Shown here: in pieces, positions 9,015-18,323 of the stretch
How positions within the stretch are numbered: the stretch's first letter is position 1
Layout: each line of letters begins with the position of its first letter
DNA from: Noviherbaspirillum autotrophicum
Lineage (GTDB): Bacteria > Pseudomonadota > Gammaproteobacteria > Burkholderiales > Burkholderiaceae_D
NCBI RefSeq assembly: GCF_000818395.1
Contig: NZ_JWJG01000028.1
Coordinates: 2,007,397 to 2,071,396 of the forward strand
Length of the DNA: 64,000 nucleotides
Direction of reading: 5' to 3'
The notes under the pieces: generated by a model
Databases searched by the model: none
The model's input: the letters and a program-made list of their open reading frames with translations, nothing else
What the model was told of the DNA's origin: nothing
Program-made: the position numbers and the translations under genes

Positions 9015-10127
9015 ATGAAGATGAAGTGGCGGGCGTTGGTTTTTTGTGGAGTGGCGGCCTTAGTCGGCGGCTGTTCCCAGATGGGTTACTTTGTGCAAGC
9101 TGCGCACGGGCAGTTTTCGCTGCTGGCCGAAGCGCAGCCGATCGACGACTGGCTTGCCAGGTCCGACATCAACGACAAGCTGCGCGACAAGCTCACCAAG
9201 GTCAAGGAAATCCGCGCCTTCGCCGCCAAGGAACTGGCGCTGCCCGACAATGACACCTTTACCACCTATGCCGACCTCAAGCGTCCGTTCGTGATGTGGA
9301 ATGTGGTGGCGACGCCGGAACTGTCGCTCAAGCCCTTGCAATGGTGTTTCCCGGTTGCCGGCTGCGTGAACTACCGTGGCTACTACAGCAAGGATGATGC
9401 GCAGTCGTATGCGAAGGAGTTGCGTGCCGAGCACTACGATGTCGAAGTGTCGGGCGTGCCCGCCTATTCGACGCTGGGCTGGTTCCGCGATCCGGTCCTG
9501 TCCACCTTCATCCAGTATCCCGACGGCGAAGTCGCGCGCATGGTGTTCCATGAACTAGCGCACCAGATCGTGTACGTGCCGGGCGACTCGCGCTTTAACG
9601 AATCGTTCGCGGTGGCCGTCGAGGAAGCCGGCGTGGAGCGCTGGCTCGCCATGTACGGCAATGACAAGATGCGCAAGACCTATGCCGAATACGAGGCGCG
9701 CAAGCGGGATTTTCTCGCCTTGTTGATGAAGCATCGCAAGGCGCTCGAAGAAAATTACAAGAGCGACGCGAGTGACGCCGAAAAGCGCAGGGAAAAGACG
9801 GCGATTTTCCAGTCGCTCAAGGAGGACTACCAGTCGCTGAAGGTATCCTGGGGCGGGTACAGCGGGTACGATCGCTGGTTTGCAGAACCCTTGTCCAATG
9901 CGCATCTATCCGCGATCGCGACGTATCACGATTTCGTGCCCGGCTTCCGGGCGCTGCTGACGCAACAAAAACGGTTCGACAAGTTCTATCAGGCGGTGAA
10001 ACGATTGGCAGCGCTTAGCGAGGATGAGCGGCACCGGCAACTGGCGGCGATGAGCGCGCCGCCCACGATGGCCGCCGGACCGGACCGCGCCGAAATGGTG
10101 CCGGTCAGGTTCGATGCGACGCCGTAA
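9015..10127 (+). CDS. Predicted zinc aminopeptidase lipoprotein (COG4324-like)
   Basis: A 370-residue protein with a lipoprotein signal (lipobox LVGGC, lipidated Cys near residue 20), so probably membrane-anchored and periplasmic. The zinc motif is HELAHQ (His179, Glu180, His183), with a third ligand likely Glu196 in NESFAVAVEEAG. This matches the bacterial predicted aminopeptidase family; substrates have not been established. A charged, helical region follows (~220-280). The gene begins three bases after the molybdoenzyme stop, suggesting co-transcription without an obvious functional link. Confidence 0.85.
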   Translation: MKMKWRALVFCGVAALVGGCSQMGYFVQAAHGQFSLLAEAQPIDDWLARSDINDKLRDKLTKVKEIRAFAAKELALPDNDTFTTYADLKRPFVMWNVVATPELSLKPLQWCFPVAGCVNYRGYYSKDDAQSYAKELRAEHYDVEVSGVPAYSTLGWFRDPVLSTFIQYPDGEVARMVFHELAHQIVYVPGDSRFNESFAVAVEEAGVERWLAMYGNDKMRKTYAEYEARKRDFLALLMKHRKALEENYKSDASDAEKRREKTAIFQSLKEDYQSLKVSWGGYSGYDRWFAEPLSNAHLSAIATYHDFVPGFRALLTQQKRFDKFYQAVKRLAALSEDERHRQLAAMSAPPTMAAGPDRAEMVPVRFDATP

Positions 10128-10156
10128 CAGGTTCCGGAGCAGTAATTGACAGATGA

Positions 10157-10183
10157 ACAAAGCGACCCCTGCGGTCGCTTTGT
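10157..10183 (+). terminator. Hairpin after the aminopeptidase gene
   Basis: A perfect 11-bp stem (ACAAAGCGACC / GGTCGCTTTGT, five-base loop) 30 bases after the stop codon. There is no downstream T-run, so it may be a weak or Rho-assisted terminator, or may protect the mRNA 3' end. Confidence 0.55.
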
Positions 10184-10231
10184 CGCATCTGGCCCCAACG
10201 GAATAGTAAGCACCCGGGCGGTCATGCATTG

Positions 10232-10242
10232 TTGCATCGCAA
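10232..10242. promoter_or_regulatory. Conserved dyad TTGCATCGCAA upstream of the first fadD
   Basis: The 11-bp near-palindrome TTGCATCGCAA begins exactly 57 bp upstream of the -35 element. The same site at the same distance precedes the second fadD, although the DNA between site and promoter differs strongly. Conservation of site and spacing in diverged DNA suggests an operator or activator site. The regulator is unknown. Confidence 0.5.
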
Positions 10243-10288
10243 TATTCTTTTCATGCTAGAGAACTTACTCTGGAAATGCCTAAAAACC

Positions 10289-10317
10289 TTGCACTTGGAC
10301 GCGCCGACCGATAGCAT
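10289..10317 (+). promoter_or_regulatory. Sigma70-type promoter of first fadD
   Basis: TTGCAC (10289-10294), a 17-bp spacer, then TAGCAT (10312-10317). The identical hexamers with the same spacing precede the second fadD, and the spacer sequence differs between copies, which supports a real promoter. Predicted transcription start is near 10324, giving a leader of about 80 nt. Confidence 0.65.
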
Positions 10318-10403
10318 CTATGCTACTAAAAAAGAACTGTCGTTCGTTTTTTTACGTCGACAGCAATATTTCACACCCAAGCACATCATTACTGAGGCAG
10401 ACA

Positions 10404-12086
10404 ATGGAGAAAATCTGGCTGAAATCGTACCCGAAGGGCGTACCGGCGGAGATCGATTACAAACAATACCGATCGCTGGTGCACCTGCTGGAAGAGTCGT
10501 TCCGCAAGTACGCTTCGCGCAACGCCTTCGTCTGCATGGACAAGTCCCTCACCTATGCCGAGGTGGATGACTACTCGAAGAAGCTGGGCGCCTGGCTGCA
10601 GAACAAGGGGTTGAAGAAGGGCGCGCGCGTGGCAGTCATGATGCCGAACGTGCTGCAATATCCGATCTCGGTCGCCGGCGTGCTGCGCGCCGGTTACACG
10701 GTCGTCAACGTCAATCCGCTGTACACGCCGCGCGAACTAGAACACCAGTTGAACGACTCCGGCGCCGAAGCGATCATCATCCTGGAAAATTTCGCGACCA
10801 CGCTCGAGCACGTGATCAAGAAGACCAAGGTCAAGCACGTGGTGGTGGCCAGCATGGGAGAAATGCTGGGCGGAGTGAAGGGCATGCTCGTCAACTTCGT
10901 GGTGCGCAACGTGAAGAAGATGGTGCCGGCGTTTTCGCTGCCCAGCGCGGTGCGCTTCAAGCAGGTGCTGTCCGAGGGCGCGCGCATGACGCTCAAGCCA
11001 GTCGACCTCAAGCATGACGACGTCGCATTCCTGCAATACACCGGCGGCACCACCGGCGTGTCCAAGGGCGCGACCCTGTTGCACCGCAATGTGCTGGCCA
11101 ACGTGCTGCAGAACGACGCTTGGGTACAGCCAGCCTTGCAGAAAAAGCCGAAGTCCGAGCAGATAACGATTGTCTGCGCGCTGCCGCTGTACCACATCTT
11201 CGCGCTGACGGCTTGCGGCTTGATGGGCATGCGCTGGGGGGCGCTGAACCTCCTGATCCCGAATCCGCGCGACATTCCGGGTTTCGTGAAGGAACTGACG
11301 AAGTACAAGGTCAACATGTTCCCGGCAGTGAATACGCTGTACAACGGCTTGCTGAACAACCCCGACTTTGCCAAGCTGGATTTCTCCGGCTTGATGATTT
11401 CCCTCGGCGGTGGCATGGCCGTGCAGCAGGCAGTGGCCGAGAAATGGCTGAAGGTGACCGGTTGCCCGATTCTCGAGGCATATGGCTTGTCCGAAACCTC
11501 CCCGGGCGCAACCATCAACCGGGCCGATGCGACGGAGTTTACCGGCACTATCGGCCTGCCGATTTCCTCGACCGAAATTGCGATCCTGGACGACGACGGC
11601 AAGCCGGTGCCGCTGGGCCAGCCGGGTGAAATCGCCATTCGCGGGCCGCAGGTGATGGCGGGTTACTGGAACCGCCCGGACGAAACCGCGAAAGTGATGA
11701 CGCCGGATGGCTTCTTCAAGACCGGCGATGTCGGGGTGATGGACGATAAGGGCTTCGTGAAGATCGTCGACCGCAAGAAGGACATGATCCTGGTATCGGG
11801 CTTCAACGTGTACCCGAATGAGATCGAAGGCGTGGTGGCGGCGCACCCGGGCGTGCTGGAATGCGCCTGCATCGGCGTGCCGGATGCGAACTCGGGCGAA
11901 GCGGTGAAGCTGTTCGTGGTGCGCAAGGACCCGAGCCTGACGGTGGATCAGCTAATGAGTTACTGCAAGGAGCAGTTCACCGGCTACAAGAAGCCGAAGT
12001 ACATCGAATTCCGCGACGAGCTGCCGAAGACGAACGTGGGCAAGATTCTGCGGCGCGAACTGCGCGACGAGAAAAAAGCGGCATAA
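10404..12086 (+). CDS. fadD: Long-chain fatty acid-CoA ligase, first tandem copy
   Basis: A 560-residue acyl-CoA synthetase that activates fatty acids to acyl-CoA via acyl-adenylate. Motifs are the ATP-binding YTGGTTGVSKGATLLHRN, the AYGLSETSPG loop, the hinge VDRKKDMILVSGFNVYP and the catalytic lysine in TNVGKILRREL. I start at ATG 10404 (MEKIWLKSYP) because GAGG lies just upstream and this start matches the paralogue exactly. The second copy begins 319 bases after this stop. The last ~270 bases, including the terminator, look identical between copies, while positions around 11100-11500 differ most. Confidence 0.93.
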   Translation: MEKIWLKSYPKGVPAEIDYKQYRSLVHLLEESFRKYASRNAFVCMDKSLTYAEVDDYSKKLGAWLQNKGLKKGARVAVMMPNVLQYPISVAGVLRAGYTVVNVNPLYTPRELEHQLNDSGAEAIIILENFATTLEHVIKKTKVKHVVVASMGEMLGGVKGMLVNFVVRNVKKMVPAFSLPSAVRFKQVLSEGARMTLKPVDLKHDDVAFLQYTGGTTGVSKGATLLHRNVLANVLQNDAWVQPALQKKPKSEQITIVCALPLYHIFALTACGLMGMRWGALNLLIPNPRDIPGFVKELTKYKVNMFPAVNTLYNGLLNNPDFAKLDFSGLMISLGGGMAVQQAVAEKWLKVTGCPILEAYGLSETSPGATINRADATEFTGTIGLPISSTEIAILDDDGKPVPLGQPGEIAIRGPQVMAGYWNRPDETAKVMTPDGFFKTGDVGVMDDKGFVKIVDRKKDMILVSGFNVYPNEIEGVVAAHPGVLECACIGVPDANSGEAVKLFVVRKDPSLTVDQLMSYCKEQFTGYKKPKYIEFRDELPKTNVGKILRRELRDEKKAA

Positions 12087-12108
12087 CACGACGCGCCCGC
12101 ATTTCCCC

Positions 12109-12137
12109 AACCGCCTGCCTGTCAGGCGGTTTTTTTT
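12109..12137 (+). terminator. Rho-independent terminator of first fadD
   Basis: An ACCGCCTG / CAGGCGGT stem with a CCTGT loop and a run of eight T. An identical hairpin ends the second fadD. The stretch to 12235 that follows holds no gene I can support. Confidence 0.88.
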
Positions 12138-12234
12138 CGCCTTTCAAAATGCCGTCGATGTCATTCAAGGGCGGCTCTGCCGGGCGGCGACCGATCGAAG
12201 GGAAATTGGAGCGCCGGCCGATGCAGGCATATTG

Positions 12235-12245
12235 TTGCATCGCAA
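12235..12245. promoter_or_regulatory. Conserved dyad TTGCATCGCAA upstream of the second fadD
   Basis: Identical to the site at 10232-10242 and again exactly 57 bp upstream of the -35 hexamer. Candidate regulator site; the binding protein is unknown. Confidence 0.5.
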
Positions 12246-12291
12246 GATGTCTTGTTTGAAAAAGGAGTTATTCTTAGTCGACTTAAAAAAC

Positions 12292-12320
12292 TTGCACGGT
12301 AGTGTGCTGACCGATAGCAT
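12292..12320 (+). promoter_or_regulatory. Sigma70-type promoter of second fadD
   Basis: TTGCAC (12292-12297), a 17-bp spacer, then TAGCAT (12315-12320), matching the first fadD promoter. It lies beyond the first copy's terminator, so each copy has its own transcription unit. Confidence 0.65.
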
Positions 12321-12405
12321 CTATGTAAATAAAAAAAGAACTACCGTTCGTTTTATAAAAATCCTGAGCTTTCCACCCCAACATAACGAGACAAAGAGGC
12401 AGACA

Positions 12406-14088
12406 ATGGAGAAAACCTGGCTGAAATCGTACCCGAAGGGCGTACCGGCGGAGATCGATTACAAACAATACCGATCGCTGGTGCATCTGATGGAAGAGTC
12501 GTTCCGCAAGTACGCTTCGCGCAACGCCTTCGTCTGCATGGACAAGTTCATGACGTACGCGGAGTTGGATGACTACTCGAAGAAGCTGGGCGCCTGGCTG
12601 CAGAACAAGGGGTTGAAGAAGGGCGCGCGCGTAGCAGTCATGATGCCGAACGTGCTGCAGTATCCGGTGGCCATTGCCGGCGTGCTGCGGGCCGGTTACA
12701 CGGTCGTCAACGTCAATCCGCTGTACACGCCGCGCGAACTGGAGCACCAGTTGAACGACTCCGGAGCCGAAGCGATCATCATCCTGGAAAATTTCGCGAC
12801 CACGCTTGAGCACGTGATCAAGAAGACTAAGGTCAAGCATGTGGTGGTGGCCAGCATGGGCGAAATGCTGGGCGGGGTGAAGGGCATGCTCGTCAACTTC
12901 GTGGTGCGCAACGTGAAGAAGATGGTGCCGGCGTTTTCGCTGCCCGGCGCGGTGCGCTTCAAGCAGGTGCTGTCCGAGGGCGCGCGCATGACGCTCAAGC
13001 CAGTCGACCTCAAGCATGACGATGTCGCATTCCTGCAATACACCGGCGGCACCACCGGCGTGTCCAAGGGCGCGACCCTGTTGCACCGTAACGTGATCGC
13101 TAACGTGCTGCAGAACGATGCGTGGGCACAGCCAGCCTTGCAGAAAGAGCCGAAGATCGATCCGCTGACGATTGTCTGCGCGCTGCCGCTGTACCACATC
13201 TTCGCCTTGACCGCGTGCTTCCTGATGGGGACGCGCTGGGGCGCGCTGAATATCCTGATCCCGAATCCGCGCGACATTCCGGGTTTCGTGAAGGAACTGG
13301 GGAAGTACAAGTTCAACCTGCTGCCGGCAGTGAATACGCTGTACAACGGCTTGCTGAACAATCCCGACTTTGCCAAGCTGGACTTTTCCTATCTCAAGGT
13401 GTGCAACGGCGGCGGCATGGCCGTGCAGCAGACGGTGGCCGAGAAATGGCTGAAGGTGACCGGCTGCCCGATCGTCGAAGGCTACGGTTTGTCTGAAACT
13501 TCGCCATCGGCCACGATCAATCCGGCGGATGCGACGGAATTTTCCGGCGCCATCGGCTTGCCGATTCCCTCGACCGAAATTGCGATCCTGGACGACGACG
13601 GCAAGCCGGTGCCGCTGGGACATCCGGGCGAAATCGCCATTCGCGGGCCGCAGGTGATGGCGGGCTACTGGAACCGTCCGGACGAAACCGCGAAAGTGAT
13701 GACGCCGGATGGCTTCTTCAAGTCGGGCGATGTCGGCATCATGGACGATAGGGGCTTCGTGAAGATCGTCGACCGCAAGAAGGACATGATCCTGGTATCG
13801 GGCTTCAACGTGTATCCGAACGAGATCGAAGGCGTGGTGGCGGCGCATCCGGGCGTGCTGGAGTGCGCCTGCATCGGCGTGCCGGATGCGAACTCGGGCG
13901 AAGCGGTGAAGCTGTTCGTGGTGCGCAAGGACCCGAGCCTGACGGTGGATCAGCTAATGAGTTACTGCAAGGAGCAGTTCACCGGCTACAAGAAGCCGAA
14001 GTACATCGAATTCCGCGACGAGCTGCCGAAGACGAACGTGGGCAAGATTCTGCGGCGCGAACTGCGCGACGAGAAAAAAGCGGCATAA
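12406..14088 (+). CDS. fadD: Long-chain fatty acid-CoA ligase, second tandem copy
   Basis: A 560-residue paralogue of the preceding gene with the same length and all acyl-CoA synthetase motifs (YTGGTTGVSKGATLLHRN, GYGLSETSPS, DRKKDMILVSGFNVYP, TNVGKILRREL). The start at 12406 (MEKTWLKSYP) follows a GAGG site and matches copy one. Differences cluster in the middle, e.g. SYLKVCNGGG against SGLMISLGGG, in the acyl-substrate half; this could give different chain-length preference. The 3' end is identical to copy one, suggesting recent duplication or gene conversion. Confidence 0.93.
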   Translation: MEKTWLKSYPKGVPAEIDYKQYRSLVHLMEESFRKYASRNAFVCMDKFMTYAELDDYSKKLGAWLQNKGLKKGARVAVMMPNVLQYPVAIAGVLRAGYTVVNVNPLYTPRELEHQLNDSGAEAIIILENFATTLEHVIKKTKVKHVVVASMGEMLGGVKGMLVNFVVRNVKKMVPAFSLPGAVRFKQVLSEGARMTLKPVDLKHDDVAFLQYTGGTTGVSKGATLLHRNVIANVLQNDAWAQPALQKEPKIDPLTIVCALPLYHIFALTACFLMGTRWGALNILIPNPRDIPGFVKELGKYKFNLLPAVNTLYNGLLNNPDFAKLDFSYLKVCNGGGMAVQQTVAEKWLKVTGCPIVEGYGLSETSPSATINPADATEFSGAIGLPIPSTEIAILDDDGKPVPLGHPGEIAIRGPQVMAGYWNRPDETAKVMTPDGFFKSGDVGIMDDRGFVKIVDRKKDMILVSGFNVYPNEIEGVVAAHPGVLECACIGVPDANSGEAVKLFVVRKDPSLTVDQLMSYCKEQFTGYKKPKYIEFRDELPKTNVGKILRRELRDEKKAA

Positions 14089-14110
14089 CACGACGCGCCC
14101 GCATTTCCCC

Positions 14111-14139
14111 AACCGCCTGCCTGTCAGGCGGTTTTTTTT
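14111..14139 (+). terminator. Rho-independent terminator of second fadD
   Basis: The same ACCGCCTG / CAGGCGGT hairpin plus T-run as after copy one. Its T-run ends at the stop codon of the convergent PhoD gene (14138), so the two transcription units abut. Confidence 0.88.
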
Positions 14140-15724
14140 ATCCTGTCCGGACCACGCCGGGGCGGCCATCTTCCACAGTGAAATGCGCAAGGGCCGCCAC
14201 GCCGGAATCAGGCAGGCGCACATCATCGACTCCCATCAAGTGCGCAACGGCGCGCTCTGGACTTACGTCCATCATCACGAAACCGCGCCGGTCGCTGCGG
14301 CCGAAATGGATATGCGGATTTTGCGCGACGTACCGGTCGACCCGCGACTGGGGGCGAGAATCCGAGGTGATGGAGGTGCCGCAGAATTCGCTGGCCATGA
14401 CCGGATTGTTGGCCGAGACCGGGCGGTCGAAGTCCGGTTTCAAGTCGCAGGCATAAAAGGTATGCACGTCGCCGGATATGACGAGCGGATTGGCCGGGCG
14501 GTGCCTGGCGATGCTGTCGAACAGGCGCTGGCGCGCGGCCGGATAGCCATCCCAGCCATCGGTCCAGAAGCGGCCTTCACCCGGATGCGTGATCGGAACT
14601 TGTGTCGCCTGTGCCATCAGTGTCTGCTGCGCGAGGATATTCCACGTCGCGCCGGACGAGGCAAAGCCATCGCCGAGCCAGGCTTCCTGTTCCGTCCCCA
14701 GCAGCGTGCGCGCGGCGTCGGTGCGCTCGGTGCAGCTGGAAGTCACCGAGCGCGAGCCGCCGCGGCGCGGCGCGGGGCATGCCTGGTAAGACCGGTATTG
14801 CCGGTTGTCGAGGACATGAAAGCGTGCCAGCCGTCCCCAGTCGTAGCGTTCATACATGCGCAGATGGGCGAAGCGCTGCGGACCTGAAGGCAAGGCGGGC
14901 AGGCGGATCGGCATATGCTCGTAGAAAGCCTGATAAGCGGCTGCGCGCCGCGCGAGAAAGCCGGGATCGAGGCGTTCGTCGCGATCGCTGGCGTAATCGT
15001 TGGCGACTTCGTGGTCGTCCCAGGTGACGATCCAGGGCGCGGCGCGATGGGCGGCCTGTAGGTTCGGATCGGACTTGTACTGGGCATAGCGGGCACGATA
15101 GTTCTCGAGCGTCACGCATTCGTTGCTGCGCGCACGCGGCGCAGGCGGATGCGCGAGGTCATACGGTCCCCACTCGTAGATGTAATCGCCGAGGAACACG
15201 ATCAGTTCCGGTGCCGCGTCGGCAATATGGCGATGGGCCGCGTAGTGGCCGAATTCCCAATGCTGGCATGAAGCGAACGCAAACCGCAGCGCTGCCGGCG
15301 CTGCATCGGGCGCCGGCGCGGTGTGGGTGCGTCCGGCCGGGCTGACGGCGTCGCCCAGCATGAAGCGGTACCAGTACCAGCGGTCCGGTCGCAAGCCGGC
15401 GACATCGACGTGCACGCTGTGGCCCAGCTCGGGCAGGGCGGCGGCCATGCCTTTCGTTATGATCTTCTTGAAGGCTTCGTCTTCGGCCATCTCCCACCGC
15501 ACCTGCAGCGGCATCGGCACGATCGGTGCGGCAGCGAGCGGATCGGGCAGGATGCGTGTCCACAGCACGATGCCGGTGGAGCGCGGCGAGCCGGATGCCA
15601 CCCCCAGGCTGAACGGATAGCTTGTCAGGCGCGGGGTTGCGCCGGCCGGAAATGTGATCGCAAAAGTCGCCAGCGATAACAGGCGGGCGGTGCGTACAAG
15701 AAAAATCCTGCGTTCAAGTTGCAT
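14138..15724 (-). CDS. phoD: PhoD-family alkaline phosphatase, Tat-exported
   Basis: A 528-residue phosphodiesterase/alkaline phosphatase D. The N-terminus ERRIFLVRTARLL followed by a hydrophobic stretch looks like a Tat signal, as usual for this metalloenzyme. The N-terminal beta domain is followed by a metallophosphatase core with FLGDYIYEWG, TWDDHEVANDY and VISGDVHTF, carrying the Fe/Ca ligands of the family. The enzyme releases phosphate from esters in the periplasm. A GGAGG site eight bases before ATG supports the start. No Pho box was recognised. Confidence 0.92.
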   Translation of the reverse strand: MQLERRIFLVRTARLLSLATFAITFPAGATPRLTSYPFSLGVASGSPRSTGIVLWTRILPDPLAAAPIVPMPLQVRWEMAEDEAFKKIITKGMAAALPELGHSVHVDVAGLRPDRWYWYRFMLGDAVSPAGRTHTAPAPDAAPAALRFAFASCQHWEFGHYAAHRHIADAAPELIVFLGDYIYEWGPYDLAHPPAPRARSNECVTLENYRARYAQYKSDPNLQAAHRAAPWIVTWDDHEVANDYASDRDERLDPGFLARRAAAYQAFYEHMPIRLPALPSGPQRFAHLRMYERYDWGRLARFHVLDNRQYRSYQACPAPRRGGSRSVTSSCTERTDAARTLLGTEQEAWLGDGFASSGATWNILAQQTLMAQATQVPITHPGEGRFWTDGWDGYPAARQRLFDSIARHRPANPLVISGDVHTFYACDLKPDFDRPVSANNPVMASEFCGTSITSDSRPQSRVDRYVAQNPHIHFGRSDRRGFVMMDVSPERAVAHLMGVDDVRLPDSGVAALAHFTVEDGRPGVVRTG

Positions 15725-15868
15725 GACGAAACCTCCATCAAGCCAGGATGACGTTGGATGATTCTTGCAGGTCGTGGCCCGATGATGGCGGCATGCGCGT
15801 GAAAGATCGCCCGCGCTTGAGAAAACTCAGATCTTGCGCTTACAGCTGGAATGCATTGTCTTAATAGA

Positions 15869-16294
15869 TCATCCCGGCTGGCCGGTCAGGGTCGACAGCG
15901 GCGGAATCGGGCGCGGTTTGCGCTGCTCGTCGGTGGCGACATAGGTGAGGGTGGCTTCCGTGACTTTTACCGTTTCTGCCTGCAAACGGTTGCGCTCGGC
16001 ATAGACTTCCACGTTGACCGTGATCGAGGTGTTGCCGACCTTGACCACTTCCGCATAGAAGGACAGCAGGTCGCCGACAAACACCGGCTGCTTGAACAGG
16101 AACGAGTTCACCGCAATCGTGGCAACGCGCCCGTTGGCGCGGCGCACCGCCGGCAGCGAGCCGGCAATATCGACTTGCGCCATGATCCAGCCGCCAAACA
16201 CGTCGCCGTGCACGTTGGCGTCAGCCGGCATCGGCATCACGCGCAATTCCGGCATTTTCCCGACGGGCAAGCAGGATTGATGTGTATCTGTCAT
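15869..16294 (-). CDS. Acyl-CoA thioesterase (YciA-like hotdog fold)
   Basis: A 141-residue single hotdog-domain thioesterase. The segment ADANVHGDVFGGWIMAQVDIAG holds the typical catalytic-loop Asn/Asp region, and FLFKQPVFVGDLLSFYAEV is the family's second signature. Such enzymes hydrolyse a range of acyl-CoAs in the cytoplasm. GGGAG nine bases upstream supports the ATG at 16294. It lies divergent from the ATM1-type transporter. YciA itself is about this length. Confidence 0.87.
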   Translation of the reverse strand: MTDTHQSCLPVGKMPELRVMPMPADANVHGDVFGGWIMAQVDIAGSLPAVRRANGRVATIAVNSFLFKQPVFVGDLLSFYAEVVKVGNTSITVNVEVYAERNRLQAETVKVTEATLTYVATDEQRKPRPIPPLSTLTGQPG

Positions 16295-16409
16295 GTTTTG
16301 TTCTCCCTGGAGTATTCAGCTCTGCATGGCGCCTGTCCTGCGACTGTCGAATGACAGGGCCTACGCTACAATCGTCCAAGCATAAACCATTCTGATTCCC
16401 CCCGTTGCC

Positions 16410-18266
16410 ATGCGCCGCTACTCTGCTTCCTATCCCGAACCCGCCGCCAATCAGGGTACCCGCAACGATTGGGCCACCCTCAAGACCCTGTTCCCTTATT
16501 TGTGGACGTACAAGTGGCGCGTGCTGCTGGCGCTGCTGTTCCTGGTCGGCGCCAAGCTCGCCAATGTCGGCGTGCCGCTGGTGATGAAGGCGCTGATCGA
16601 TCGCATGACGATCTCCCCGAACAATCCGCGCGCCATGCTGGTGCTGCCGATCGGGATACTGGTGGCGTACGGCGCGCTGCGCGTATGCACGACCCTGTTT
16701 ACCGAATTGCGCGAATTCGTATTTGCGAAAGTCACGCAGCGCGCGGTGCGCACCATCGCGCTGAAGGTATTCCGCCACCTGCATGCGCTGTCGCTGCGCT
16801 TTCACCTGAATCGCCAGACCGGTGGCATGACGCGCGACATCGAGCGCGGCACGCGCGGGATATCGTCGCTGGTGTCGTATACGCTCTACAGCATCCTGCC
16901 GACGCTGGTCGAAATTTCGCTGGTGATCGGCTATCTGGTATTGCATTACGACGTATGGTTTGCCGCGATCACGCTCGTGGCGCTGGTGACGTACATCGCT
17001 TTCACAGTTCTGATCACGGAGTGGCGCACTCACTTTCGCCGCACCATGAACGAGCTCGACTCCAAGGCCAATACCAAGGCGATCGATTCGCTGATCAACT
17101 ACGAGACCGTCAAATACTTCGGCAACGAAGACTACGAAGCAAAGCGCTACGACCACAGCCTGGAGAACTGGGAAACGGCCGCAGTGAAGTCGCAGACCTC
17201 GCTGTCGCTCCTGAACACCGGACAATCGCTGATCATCGCGATTGCCGTCACGCTGATTCTGTGGCGCGCAACGCAGGGTGTCATTGACGGCAAGATGACG
17301 CTGGGCGACCTGGTGCTGGTCAATGCCTTCATGATCCAGCTCTATATTCCGCTCAACTTCCTGGGCGTGATTTACCGGGAGATCAAGCAAAGCCTGGCCG
17401 ATATGGAGCGCCTGTTTACGCTGCTCGACCAGCATCGCGAAGTGGCCGATGCGCCGCATGCAAAACCGTTGGCGGTAAGCGGCGCGGAAGTGAAATTCTC
17501 GCATGTCGATTTCAGCTACGAGACCAAGCGGCAGATCCTGTTCGACGTCGATTTCACGATTCAGGCGGGGACCACGACCGCCGTGGTCGGCCACAGCGGC
17601 TCCGGCAAGTCGACGCTGTCGCGCCTGCTGTTTCGCTTCTATGACATCCAGTCCGGCGCCATCACGATCGACGGCCAGGACTTGCGCGACGTGACGCAGG
17701 CATCGTTGCGCCGGGCGATCGGCATCGTGCCGCAGGATACCGTGCTGTTCAACGACACGATCGAATACAACATCGCCTACGGCAAGCCGGACGCGAGCAA
17801 GGACGACATCGTCGCAGCGGCCAAAGCGGCCTACATCCACGATTTCATCGAGAGCCTGCCGGACGGTTACGCCACCATGGTCGGCGAGCGCGGGCTGAAG
17901 CTGTCCGGCGGCGAAAAGCAGCGGGTGGCGATTGCGCGCACGCTGCTGAAAAACCCGGCGATCCTGATTTTCGACGAAGCGACCTCGGCGCTCGATTCCC
18001 GCGCGGAGCAGGCAATCCAGGCGCAGCTGAAGGAAATCGCGCAGGACCGCACTACGCTCGTCATCGCGCACCGCCTGTCGACGATCGCCGACGCCGCGCA
18101 AATCCTGGTGCTCGACCATGGCCGCATCATCGAGCGCGGCACGCACTTCGAGCTGCTGGCCGCCGGCGGCGCCTACGCGCAGATGTGGGAGCGCCAGCAG
18201 GCCAGGAAGGAGGACGCCACGGCGTCGCCTTCCGGCGGCATCGACAGCGAGACGGCCGTCGCCTGA
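16410..18266 (+). CDS. ATM1/HMT1-type ABC exporter, fused permease and ATPase
   Basis: A 618-residue half transporter. A six-helix ABC transmembrane domain (~35-330) contains the ATM1-like NYETVKYFGNEDYE segment. The ATPase has Walker A GHSGSGKST (~395), signature LSGGEKQRVAIART (~496) and Walker B ILIFDEATSALD (~520). Bacterial ATM1 relatives export glutathione-linked or metal-thiol compounds across the inner membrane; that role is inferred from family. A LysR gene follows about 60 bases downstream on the same strand. Confidence 0.9.
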   Translation: MRRYSASYPEPAANQGTRNDWATLKTLFPYLWTYKWRVLLALLFLVGAKLANVGVPLVMKALIDRMTISPNNPRAMLVLPIGILVAYGALRVCTTLFTELREFVFAKVTQRAVRTIALKVFRHLHALSLRFHLNRQTGGMTRDIERGTRGISSLVSYTLYSILPTLVEISLVIGYLVLHYDVWFAAITLVALVTYIAFTVLITEWRTHFRRTMNELDSKANTKAIDSLINYETVKYFGNEDYEAKRYDHSLENWETAAVKSQTSLSLLNTGQSLIIAIAVTLILWRATQGVIDGKMTLGDLVLVNAFMIQLYIPLNFLGVIYREIKQSLADMERLFTLLDQHREVADAPHAKPLAVSGAEVKFSHVDFSYETKRQILFDVDFTIQAGTTTAVVGHSGSGKSTLSRLLFRFYDIQSGAITIDGQDLRDVTQASLRRAIGIVPQDTVLFNDTIEYNIAYGKPDASKDDIVAAAKAAYIHDFIESLPDGYATMVGERGLKLSGGEKQRVAIARTLLKNPAILIFDEATSALDSRAEQAIQAQLKEIAQDRTTLVIAHRLSTIADAAQILVLDHGRIIERGTHFELLAAGGAYAQMWERQQARKEDATASPSGGIDSETAVA

Positions 18267-18323
18267 CGCGCGTCGGGCGCGGCGTGCTTTGCTTCGGCAG
18301 CTGAATCGCACTACCATGACGGG

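Noticed and set aside
10232-14139. fadD duplication considered as a transposon-borne repeat
   Set aside because: No transposase, terminal inverted repeats or target duplication; the repeat unit is promoter, gene and terminator only.
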